Notes under the pieces: generated by a model
What the model saw: only the letters and a program-made list of their open reading frames with translations
What the model was told of the DNA's origin: nothing
The model's database searches: none
In this document: piece by piece, positions 48,012-55,237 of the stretch
Layout of the letters: each line of letters begins with the position of its first letter
How positions within the stretch are numbered: position 1 is the first letter of the stretch
NCBI GenBank assembly: GCA_963169665.1
Contig: CAUJET010000043.1
Location: forward strand, 1-64,000
Direction of reading: 5' to 3'
From: Actinomycetota bacterium
GTDB lineage: Bacteria > Actinomycetota > Acidimicrobiia > Acidimicrobiales > Ilumatobacteraceae
DNA: 64,000 nt
Program-made: the position numbers and the translations under genes

Positions 48012-49547
48012 TCAGACCGGCGCCTGCACGGCGGGCAGCGGCGACTTCATCGGCGGCTGGTGGTCCCACAGGTCTGCCACGAGATCGCTGCGGATGGCGG
48101 CCAGCGCCGGATCGTCCCACCGGTTCTCGCGCTGCAGCGGGTCGTTGGCCAGGTCGTACAGCTCGCCCTCGGTGCCGTCGTGCGCGGTGCCCGGCTGATA
48201 CGTGGTGCACACCCAACCCTCGCGGGTGATCGTGCGCAGGTGCACGCTCACGCCGAACAGATCGCTGTCCCACTCGGTGAGCACGCGCTCGAAGCCGCGG
48301 GCGTCGGCGTCGCCGTCGTCCACGGGCAACGGCTTGCCCTCCATCCAGGCAGGCACCGGCAGACCGGCGATCGCGCAGAACGTCGGCGCCAGATCGACCA
48401 GGCCGACCGGACGCGTCACCGTGGACGGCGTGGCGCTGCTCGACGGCGCGGGCCGCCAGATGAGCGGCAACCGCATCAACCCGTCCACGTGGTACGGGCC
48501 CTTGAACAGCAGACCGAAGTCGCCGCCCAACTCGCCGTGGTCGGTGGTGAACACGATGTCGACGTCGTCGTCCCAGCCGCGCTGTGCGACGGCGGCGAGC
48601 ACGCGACCGATGGCCTCGTCGATGAGTTCGCACTCCACCGCGTTGAGCGCGGTGACCTCGCGGAGCTGATCGGGCGTGAGCGTGGCCGGGGCCCACTTGG
48701 CGGGCGCCTCGTAGTTGCTGACGAGCGTGCCGTCGTACCAGGCTCGGTAGTGGCGCGGCTTCGCGTCGATCACGCGCTCGCGCTCGGCCTTGTCCTCGAT
48801 GTAGCCCTCGACGAGCGGCACGTCGCGCCAGTCGATGCGGCCGACCTCGCTCGCCGGCGGGTCCCACGGGTGGTGCGGGTCGGGGAAGCTCATCCAGCAG
48901 AACCAGTCGTCATCGGCGCCGAGCGAGTCGAGCCAGCTGATCGTGCGGTCGGCCACCCAATCCGTGTGGTACCAGTCCTTGGGGATGTTGTTCACCCACG
49001 CCTGCGGGGCGCCGGTGTCGCCACCGCCCATGGCGTTCACCTCCAGCGAGCCGTCGAGCACGGGATAGAACATCCCGACGGCCTCGGGATGGGTGGACGA
49101 CAGCCAACGGGCGTAGTGCAGCGGGCCGGCGGCGCCATGGGTGGCCGACTCGAAGTGCTCGAAGCCGCGGTGCGGTCCGAAGTTGCCGTTGCGGGCGAAA
49201 CCGTTCTCCGGGAAGCGGGCGAAGGGATCGAGGAACGGCTCGAAGTGCGGCTTGCCGATGATCGCCGTGCGATAGCCGGCGTCCTGCAGCACCTCGGCCA
49301 CCGACGGGGCGTCCTCGGGCAACGGCACGCCGTTCATCCACACGCCGTGCGTGCTCACGTGCTGGCCGGTCAGCATCGTGCTGCGCGACGGCATGCACAC
49401 CACGCTCTGGGGATGCGCTCGCTCGTAGCGCACACCGGCGGCGGCCACACCGTCCATCACCGGGGTGCGGGCGATCGTGCCGCCGTTGCAGCCGAGCGTG
49501 TCGTAGCGCTGCTGGTCGGTGGTGATGAACAGGATCTTGCGGCCCAT
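48012..49547 (-). CDS. Type I sulfatase (arylsulfatase/choline-sulfatase-like)
   Basis: 511 residues. The formylglycine consensus is CMPSR (C51), in VVCMPSRSTMLTGQ. Metal residues are in FITTDQQRYDTLG, GKPHFEPF, FTTDHGELGGDFG. It hydrolyses a sulfate ester; C-x-P-S-R requires oxidation of Cys by a formylglycine-generating enzyme, which is not in the window. A strong AAGGAG site precedes the ATG at 49547, which shares one base with the SRPBCC stop. SulP follows. Confidence 0.92.
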   Translation of the reverse strand: MGRKILFITTDQQRYDTLGCNGGTIARTPVMDGVAAAGVRYERAHPQSVVCMPSRSTMLTGQHVSTHGVWMNGVPLPEDAPSVAEVLQDAGYRTAIIGKPHFEPFLDPFARFPENGFARNGNFGPHRGFEHFESATHGAAGPLHYARWLSSTHPEAVGMFYPVLDGSLEVNAMGGGDTGAPQAWVNNIPKDWYHTDWVADRTISWLDSLGADDDWFCWMSFPDPHHPWDPPASEVGRIDWRDVPLVEGYIEDKAERERVIDAKPRHYRAWYDGTLVSNYEAPAKWAPATLTPDQLREVTALNAVECELIDEAIGRVLAAVAQRGWDDDVDIVFTTDHGELGGDFGLLFKGPYHVDGLMRLPLIWRPAPSSSATPSTVTRPVGLVDLAPTFCAIAGLPVPAWMEGKPLPVDDGDADARGFERVLTEWDSDLFGVSVHLRTITREGWVCTTYQPGTAHDGTEGELYDLANDPLQRENRWDDPALAAIRSDLVADLWDHQPPMKSPLPAVQAPV

Positions 49548-49963
49548 CAGTTCGCTCCTTCGACTGCGAGTGCGGGTGCTTCCATCTGACGCTTGAGCTC
49601 CGCGAGCGCACCGGCCGTACCGCCGGCGATCACGAGCGCCATGGTTCGCGGATCGGCCTCGGTGGAGTACACGACGAGGCACTCGTCGTCGGCCAACTCG
49701 ATCACGTCGATCGTGCCGCGGTGGTGCACGAACATCGGCGCGGTGATCCGGTACTGGAACCGTCGCTGCGTCTGGTCGATCAGCAGGATCTCCTCCGGCA
49801 TCGGTAGGCCGGTGCCCATCGTGATCACTCGCATGTTGCCGTCGACCGTGCAGTCGACGATGCCGGGGAACCAGGTGTGCAGCTTGGTCGCGTCACCGGC
49901 GAGCGCCCAGACGTCGGCCGCGCTGCGATGGATCCGGATCTCGTGGCGGAGGGAGCCGTACAT
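49547..49963 (-). CDS. SRPBCC-family protein
   Basis: 138 residues of START-like sequence (RHEIRIHRSAADVWALAGDA then TKLHTWFPGIVDCTVDGNMR, RFQYRITAPMFVHHRGTIDV, and a C-terminal helix ELKRQMEAPAL). Its stop overlaps the sulfatase ATG by one base (TGATG), so they are coupled. It lies 5 bp downstream of the dehalogenase-like gene. A ligand carrier or small cyclase/hydrolase in the same pathway is likely. Confidence 0.83.
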   Translation of the reverse strand: MYGSLRHEIRIHRSAADVWALAGDATKLHTWFPGIVDCTVDGNMRVITMGTGLPMPEEILLIDQTQRRFQYRITAPMFVHHRGTIDVIELADDECLVVYSTEADPRTMALVIAGGTAGALAELKRQMEAPALAVEGAN

Positions 49964-49968
49964 GCCGG

Positions 49969-50913
49969 TCAGTCTGCCCCACCGGTGGTGCCGCCGGTGC
50001 TGGCGATGAAGTCGACGATCACCGCGGCGAGTTCGGGACCCTTGTCCTCCTGCAGGAAGTGGCCGCCGCCGACGATGGTGGTGTGCGGCTGACCCTCGGC
50101 GCCCGGGATGCGTCGCATGAACGGACCTTCGCCGCCCTTGGTGACGGCGTCCTGATCGCTGAACGCGCACAGCCACGGCTTGCGGAACTGCTCGAGCACC
50201 TCCCAGGCAGCGGCGTTGTCGGCGCTCGCGGGGTCGTCGGGCATGCTCGGCACGAGCGACGGGAAGATGCGGGCGCCGGCCTTGTAGCTGTCGTCGGGGA
50301 ACGGTGCGTCGTAGCCCGCGATCACCTCGGCGCTGAGATCGGTGGCGCAGCCGCCGTTCACGATGCCACCGATGGGGAACACCGGCGACTCGCGGGAGAA
50401 GCGCTGCCAGTTGAGGAACGCCTCGCTGAGGTTGCCGTCACCGACCGGGAGGCCGGTGTTGCCGACGACCACTCGCGCGTAGCGCTCGGGCGCGGAGGCG
50501 ACCAGGCGAAGCCCGACGAGGCCACCCCAGTCCTGTCCGAAGAACGTGATGTCGGCGAGGTCGAGATGACCGAACAGCAGCTCGCTCATCCAGGCGACGT
50601 GCCGGGCGTAGGTGTAGTCGGTGGTCTCGGCCGGCTTGTCGCTGCGGCCGAAGCCGACGAGGTCGGGAGCGACGACCCGATGGCCGGCGGCCACCAGGCT
50701 CGGGATCATGTGCCGGTAGAGGAAGCTCCACGACGGCTCGCCGTGCATGAGCAGCACGGGTGCTGCGTCGCGCGGTCCCTCGTCGAGGTAGTGCACGCGC
50801 AGCGTGCCCGCGTCCGGGTCGCCCGGCACCGCGGCGATCTCGGCGTAGTTCGGCTCGAACGGGAAGTCGGGCAGGTCGACGAAGCGGTCGTCGGGGGTGC
50901 GGAGGATCTGCAT
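49969..50913 (-). CDS. Haloalkane dehalogenase-like alpha/beta hydrolase
   Basis: 314 residues. HGEPSWSFLYRHMIP (oxyanion and halide-binding region), the nucleophile in FFGQDWGG (Asp about 128, Trp next to it) and the His in GGGHFLQED match haloalkane dehalogenases (DhaA/DhmA type) and epoxide hydrolases. The adjacent Trp129 supports dehalogenase. The substrate is unknown. It is in an operon with the MBL, SRPBCC and sulfatase genes. Confidence 0.87.
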   Translation of the reverse strand: MQILRTPDDRFVDLPDFPFEPNYAEIAAVPGDPDAGTLRVHYLDEGPRDAAPVLLMHGEPSWSFLYRHMIPSLVAAGHRVVAPDLVGFGRSDKPAETTDYTYARHVAWMSELLFGHLDLADITFFGQDWGGLVGLRLVASAPERYARVVVGNTGLPVGDGNLSEAFLNWQRFSRESPVFPIGGIVNGGCATDLSAEVIAGYDAPFPDDSYKAGARIFPSLVPSMPDDPASADNAAAWEVLEQFRKPWLCAFSDQDAVTKGGEGPFMRRIPGAEGQPHTTIVGGGHFLQEDKGPELAAVIVDFIASTGGTTGGAD

Positions 50914-50977
50914 GGGTGGCTCCAGTGCTGGCTGTGAGGGGCGCGTGGTGGTGGCGGGTGGTCTGGCGGATCGGATG

Positions 50978-51799
50978 TCAGAGGTCGACGGCGGTGAGGT
51001 CGTCGCCGAGCACGATCGGACCGGAGAAGTGCGGCGATGCGAGCGCACGCCACTCGTCCTCCTGGCCGGGCTGCAGGCTGGGCACGTAGTGGGTGAGCAC
51101 CAACGTGCCCACGCCGTTGCGGGCGGCGGTCTCGGCGGCCTGTGCCACGGTGGAGTGGTAGTCGAGGATGTCCTGCAGGCGCTGCATCGGCACGAGCTTC
51201 ACCAGGTCGTCGCGGATCACGGTCTGCACGTAGGCGGTGGCGTCGCGGCACAGCTCGTCGAGGCCCGCGCACGGCACGCCGTCACCGCCGAGCACGGCCG
51301 ACACGCCGCCGACCTCCACGCGGAACGCGACCGTCGGCTCGACGGGCTTGTGGTCGGTGGCGCCGACGCGGATGGTCGCCGACCCCATGGTGAAGACGTC
51401 GCCCGGCTGCACCTCGATCGCGGTGACCGCCGGTCCCTCGGTGAGGTCGTCGTGGTGGTCGATGCGATAGCGCACGTCGGGTGCGAGCGAGGCGAGCGTG
51501 TGGTCGACGACCTCGCGGATGCCGGGCGGACCCACGATGGTGAGCGGGCGCGAGACCGGGCTCATCACCCAGCGGGTGGTGATCACGTCGCCGAGATCGG
51601 TGATGTGGTCGCTGTGCAGATGGGTGATCAGCAGCCCGTCGAGCATGGGCGGCAACACGGCGGCGGCCACGAGCCGCATCAGCACACCGCGGCCGCAGTC
51701 GACGAGCACCGTGAGACTCTCGGCCGTGACGAGCGTGGACGGGCCGGCCCGACGGGCGTCGGGGATGGGGCTGCCGGTGCCGAGCAGGGTGATGCGCAT
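50978..51799 (-). CDS. MBL-fold metal-dependent hydrolase, RNase Z-like
   Basis: 273 residues. MRITLLGTGSPIPDARRAGPS is the usual N-terminus of RNase Z/AtsA-like proteins; the zinc motif is THLHSDHITDLGD (H60-x-H62-x-D64-H65), with later LGGDG and LTHYVPS. It could be a lactonase or arylsulfatase-type MBL enzyme rather than tRNase Z, which would sit in a housekeeping context. The ATG at 51799 follows the previous stop by one base. Confidence 0.85.
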   Translation of the reverse strand: MRITLLGTGSPIPDARRAGPSTLVTAESLTVLVDCGRGVLMRLVAAAVLPPMLDGLLITHLHSDHITDLGDVITTRWVMSPVSRPLTIVGPPGIREVVDHTLASLAPDVRYRIDHHDDLTEGPAVTAIEVQPGDVFTMGSATIRVGATDHKPVEPTVAFRVEVGGVSAVLGGDGVPCAGLDELCRDATAYVQTVIRDDLVKLVPMQRLQDILDYHSTVAQAAETAARNGVGTLVLTHYVPSLQPGQEDEWRALASPHFSGPIVLGDDLTAVDL

Positions 51800-51800
51800 G

Positions 51801-52502
51801 TCAGCCCTCCGTCTCTGTCGTCGCCGCAGTGGTGGCCCGCTGGATGAGCGTGGCGAGGCGGTCGATCTTCGGGCGCACCACCACACGCTCGCGGTCGGCC
51901 ACCTCGTCGAGCGCCGGCCGATCGGTGTCGGGATCGGTGATGCAGGTGATGCGCAGTTCGGTCCACGAGCGGCCGTCGCCGAGGATCGTGCCCTCCACCG
52001 GGCCGACCGCCTGGCCCGCATCCGGGGTGGTCGGGTGTGCCTCGACACGGTCGTGACGGACGAGGTCGAACACCACGTGCGCATGGTGACCACCGATGCC
52101 ATTGGCCACGACGGTGTGCGGCGGCACGGCGAACACGATGGTGTGATCCATGCCCGCTTCCTTGTGCTGGTGCTTGTCGCGGAAGTCGCGGCGCGACTGC
52201 ATGTCGATGAACGCCCGCCGGCTGGGGTACTGCACGATCCCGATGCGATCCCACCCGGTGCCCTGCGGGTCGGTGACGTCACCGAAGAACGCGACCACCG
52301 CGCCGATGTCGGCCAGCACCTCCGTGGGGGCGTACTCGTCGTCGGCCTCCATGCCGGTGCGACCGCCATCGCTGCCGTCCTTGTAGGCGGCGCGCTCGCG
52401 GTACTTCATGTAGTTCACCATGAGCACCGGGCCGTCCTCGTCGGGCGGGTAGGACGCGAGGCGCCCGGCGTAGTCGAAGTCGATCGTTCCGTAGCGCGGC
52501 AT
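51801..52502 (-). CDS. Hypothetical protein, DUF1330/EthD-like
   Basis: 233 residues. Two ferredoxin-like segments are visible: PVLMVNYMKYRERAAYKDGS... GIVQYPSRRAFIDMQSRRDF in the first half, and HAHVVFDLVRHDRVEAHPTT in the second. The first half resembles DUF1330 or EthD-type dimeric alpha+beta barrel domains. Function unknown. It is the first structural gene after the TetR regulator, with the operator at 52519-52537 upstream. Confidence 0.7.
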   Translation of the reverse strand: MPRYGTIDFDYAGRLASYPPDEDGPVLMVNYMKYRERAAYKDGSDGGRTGMEADDEYAPTEVLADIGAVVAFFGDVTDPQGTGWDRIGIVQYPSRRAFIDMQSRRDFRDKHQHKEAGMDHTIVFAVPPHTVVANGIGGHHAHVVFDLVRHDRVEAHPTTPDAGQAVGPVEGTILGDGRSWTELRITCITDPDTDRPALDEVADRERVVVRPKIDRLATLIQRATTAATTETEG

Positions 52503-52518
52503 CGCGCCACGGTACCAA

Positions 52519-52537
52519 TTGTCAGTCAGAGTGACAA
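52519..52537 (-). promoter_or_regulatory. Operator TTGTCA-N7-TGACAA before the sulfatase operon
   Basis: TTGTCA (52519-52524) and TGACAA (52532-52537) are perfect inverted repeats. They lie in the 38-bp gap between the TetR stop (52541) and the start of the DUF1330-like gene (52502). A half site, ACTGACAG, occurs in the promoter of the SDR-sulfatase operon (about 54473-54480), so the same TetR may control both. Confidence 0.6.
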
Positions 52538-52540
52538 GAG

Positions 52541-53338
52541 TCAGTTCGTCAACAACTTGGCCATCGACCAACGCAGCGTGGTGGCCGTGTCGGCCGCCGA
52601 CAGCTCCTGGTCGAGCCGCATCAGGTCGACCGCCTCCAACGAACACAGCGCGTCGAGCGCCGCGAGCGCACTCGTGCGCTCGGCCGGGTCCATCGCGTCG
52701 AGCTCGGCCCGGAACAGGTGCCGGATCTGCGAGCGGAGGAACGCGCGGGTGACCTTCAGCTCGTTGGCCAGCACCGGTTGCAGTGCGGCGAGCGATCGGG
52801 AGAGGCGAGCGGCGGGGGCGACGACGGCGAACAGTTCGAGCCGGCGTTCGACGAAGCGCTCGATCCGCTCCGACAGCGGGGCACCGGGGCCGACGGTGAG
52901 CGGCACGAGCGGTGCAGCCACCGCCAGCTGGCGCTCGATCGCCGTACGGGCGAGCTCGTCCTTGTCGGCGAAGTAGCGGAACACCGAGCGGTGCGACACG
53001 CCCGACCGGTCGGCGACCTCGGCGATGCTCGGACGAGGATTCCCGTCGCGGACCAGCTCGAGGTATGCGTCGACGACGGCGTACTTGTTGCGGTCGCGGC
53101 GTGCGTGGCGACCGTCTTCCCGAGGTGCCGCCGCCTCGTCGTCCTGCTGGTCGTCCTGCTGTTCGTTGGTTAGGTCGCCCCGCTGGTCCGCCGACCCGGG
53201 CGCCACGCCCGCCGGCCGGGGGGTCGCCGGCGAGGCGGTGCGCATCGAGCCGCTCCCAGCGCGTCCTGCCGATCCCGTGGCGGATCCGGTGGTGGATCTG
53301 CCGACGCGAGTGGCCGGGCGTGCGGTCGGGGACATCAC
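52541..53338 (-). CDS. TetR-family regulator with long N-terminal extension
   Basis: 265 residues. The HTH lies near residues 80-130: KYAVVDAYLELVRDGNPRPS, then IAEVADRSGVSHRSVFRYFA, preceded by a 70-residue low-complexity extension (Ala/Thr/Gln/Asp, QQDDQQDDEAAAPRED). A start nearer RNKYAVV is possible. The C-terminal domain is helical. It is positioned to control the sulfatase operon downstream and perhaps itself through 53389-53399. Confidence 0.85.
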   Translation of the reverse strand: MMSPTARPATRVGRSTTGSATGSAGRAGSGSMRTASPATPRPAGVAPGSADQRGDLTNEQQDDQQDDEAAAPREDGRHARRDRNKYAVVDAYLELVRDGNPRPSIAEVADRSGVSHRSVFRYFADKDELARTAIERQLAVAAPLVPLTVGPGAPLSERIERFVERRLELFAVVAPAARLSRSLAALQPVLANELKVTRAFLRSQIRHLFRAELDAMDPAERTSALAALDALCSLEAVDLMRLDQELSAADTATTLRWSMAKLLTN

Positions 53339-53388
53339 GACACCCTACGCCATGCGCTGGAACAATCGGCAGTTCGCTGCCACTTGTT

Positions 53389-53399
53389 GAACAATGTTC
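53389..53399 (-). promoter_or_regulatory. Small symmetric site GAACAATGTTC upstream of TetR
   Basis: GAACA, A, TGTTC is symmetric around one base at 53389-53399, about 50 bp upstream of the TetR start. A second GAACAAT occurs at 53360. It is the most AT-rich and symmetric part of the gap and could be the promoter or operator of the TetR gene. Confidence 0.35.
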
Positions 53400-53453
53400 G
53401 GTGAACGGTCGGCGCGGCCGACCACTCCGGTGAGGCGACGGCGGGCATTGGCG

Positions 53454-54407
53454 TCAATCGTCGAGCGCCGTGTACTGCAGACCCGCCGTGCCCGATGAGC
53501 TGGTGATCGTCAACGAACCGGCCTCGATCTCGAACGTCACGTCGCCGGCGAGCACCGACAGGACCGACATCTCGAGGGCCATCAACGGCTGCTCGCACGC
53601 CATCTTCGTGAGCCCCAGCGGTTCGAACGTGATCGTGCCCTCGCCGATGCTCACCGTCCCCGAACCGCTGTTGCAGCCCGTCTCGACCACCACGGTGCCG
53701 TCGGCGGCATCGGCACCGTTGACGAAGGTGAGCGTGCTCGTGGCGTCCATCGGGATGCTCGATGCCGCGTCGCCGTCGATGACCGTGGTGAGGGTCCACA
53801 CCGTGCCCTCGATCGGGAGGTCGGGGTCGGCGACCACACGGTCGAGGAACGTGATCGACGCGTCGCCGGCCGTCAGCACCAGGGCGTCGCCGTCGAGGGC
53901 GACGATCGGGCCGGCCATCAGCAGGTCGGCGAGGCGAGTGTCCTGCTCCATCAGTGCCTGCTCGCAGCCCATCTCGGTCATCTCGAGACCACCGTCGATG
54001 CGGAGGGTGTCGCCGTCGATCCTGTACGCGCCGCCGAGCAGGTTGCAGCCCGCGCTGGCCGAGAACGTGCTGTCGTCACGGAACTCGATGCGGACGACGG
54101 TGCCGTCGACGAACTCGAAGCCGGCGCTGCCGGTGGAGAGGAAGGTGCGCCCGTCGAGCGAGGCCGGAGCGGGCGTCGCGGGCGTGGTCGCGGGTGTGGT
54201 CTCGGGTGTGGTGGGCGAGCTCGCGGCGCCGGGGTCGACGGTGTCGTCGCCACAGCCGGCGACCAGGCCCGGCAGCAGTACGGTCAGGGGCAGTGCCAGG
54301 GCGATCGACGCCATGGCGCGACGACGGCCGTTCGCCCTGCCGGGCGAACCGGCGGCCGGGGACGACCAGGGGGATCGGGGGGATCGCGATGCAGGCATGG
54401 GACGCAT
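53454..54407 (-). CDS. Lipoprotein with two META (HslJ-like) domains
   Basis: 317 residues. The signal segment ASIALALPLTVLLPGLVAGC has a lipobox (VAGC). Two META/HslJ-like domains follow. Each contains a conserved GCN motif (SAGCNLLGGAYRIDGDTL and VETGCNSGSGTVSIGEGT) and an MxCEQxLM motif (MGCEQALMEQ and MACEQPLMAL). They start near residues 80 and 195. Such domains occur in secreted stress proteins; function unknown. ATG 54407 is used; ATG 54314 would leave a shorter n-region. Confidence 0.82.
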   Translation of the reverse strand: MRPMPASRSPRSPWSSPAAGSPGRANGRRRAMASIALALPLTVLLPGLVAGCGDDTVDPGAASSPTTPETTPATTPATPAPASLDGRTFLSTGSAGFEFVDGTVVRIEFRDDSTFSASAGCNLLGGAYRIDGDTLRIDGGLEMTEMGCEQALMEQDTRLADLLMAGPIVALDGDALVLTAGDASITFLDRVVADPDLPIEGTVWTLTTVIDGDAASSIPMDATSTLTFVNGADAADGTVVVETGCNSGSGTVSIGEGTITFEPLGLTKMACEQPLMALEMSVLSVLAGDVTFEIEAGSLTITSSSGTAGLQYTALDD

Positions 54408-54461
54408 GTTCGTTGGACGCCGCCCGCACCGCCAGCGGTTCCCCGAGCGACCCGAAAACTA

Positions 54462-54490
54462 TTGCCACAACGACTGACAGAACATAGGGT
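54462..54490 (+). promoter_or_regulatory. Sigma-70-type promoter for a leaderless SDR-sulfatase operon
   Basis: TTGCCA (54462-54467), a 17-bp spacer, and TAGGGT (54485-54490) fit a -35/-10 pair. The A of the ATG at 54497 is 7 bp after the -10, so the transcript probably begins at the start codon. The spacer contains ACTGACAG, related to the operator at 52519. Confidence 0.65.
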
Positions 54491-54496
54491 GATGAG

Positions 54497-55237
54497 ATGA
54501 CCGAACGCCGAGTGGCCCTGATCGCTGGGGCCGGTTTCTACGTCGGGCCCGACCTGGCCCGACTCCTCGCCGAACGGGGTCACGACCTCGTGCTCGGCGA
54601 TCCCCATCCGTCCCTCGTCGCCGAACTCGAGTCGGCCGGCACCGCCGTCGAGGTCGTCACCGGCAGTCGCGACCTGGCCGTGCCGGGCGCCGCGCAGCGG
54701 TTGGTCGACGCGGGTCTGGCCCGGTTCGGGCGCATCGACTCCGCCACCGCGTTCACCGGTCTCATCGTCACCGGGCGGTTCATGAACTCCTCGGTCGACG
54801 ACTACCGCGCCGTCATGGAGGGCTGCATGGTCGCCCCGTACGAGTTCATGAAGGCGGTCCTCGTCCCGATGATCGCCCAGGAGGACGGCCAGGTGCTCGT
54901 CATCACCAGCGCGAGCGCCGCCCGGGCGACCCCTGGCGCACCGCTCTACTCGTCGGCACGCGCCGGCGCCACGCACCTCGTGCGCAACGTCGCCCAGGAG
55001 GTCAGCCGCAACCGGGTGCAGGTGAACGCCGTCGGCACCAACTTCATGGACTTCCCCGAGTTCCGCCGGGCCAGCGGCGCCGACGACCCGGCCGTGCGCG
55101 CCAAGCTCGAGGGCCAGGTGCCCCTCGGCCGCCTCGGCACCATGAACGAGTTCGCCCACTTCTGCGCCCCGTACGTCGACGGCACCAGCCGCTTCACCAC
55201 GGGCCAGTTCACCTCGTACGCCGGAGGCTGGGCATGA
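54497..55237 (+). CDS. SDR-family protein with altered active site
   Basis: 246 residues of short-chain dehydrogenase fold. The cofactor motif is IAGAGFYVGPDL (instead of TGxxxGIG), and the catalytic segment YSSARAGATHLVR has Arg where YxxxK expects Lys. The preceding Ser is in ITSASAARATPG. The changes suggest a non-standard cofactor or reduced activity. The ATG at 54497 sits at the predicted transcription start. It is coupled (ATGA) to the sulfatase gene. Confidence 0.8.
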   Translation: MTERRVALIAGAGFYVGPDLARLLAERGHDLVLGDPHPSLVAELESAGTAVEVVTGSRDLAVPGAAQRLVDAGLARFGRIDSATAFTGLIVTGRFMNSSVDDYRAVMEGCMVAPYEFMKAVLVPMIAQEDGQVLVITSASAARATPGAPLYSSARAGATHLVRNVAQEVSRNRVQVNAVGTNFMDFPEFRRASGADDPAVRAKLEGQVPLGRLGTMNEFAHFCAPYVDGTSRFTTGQFTSYAGGWA

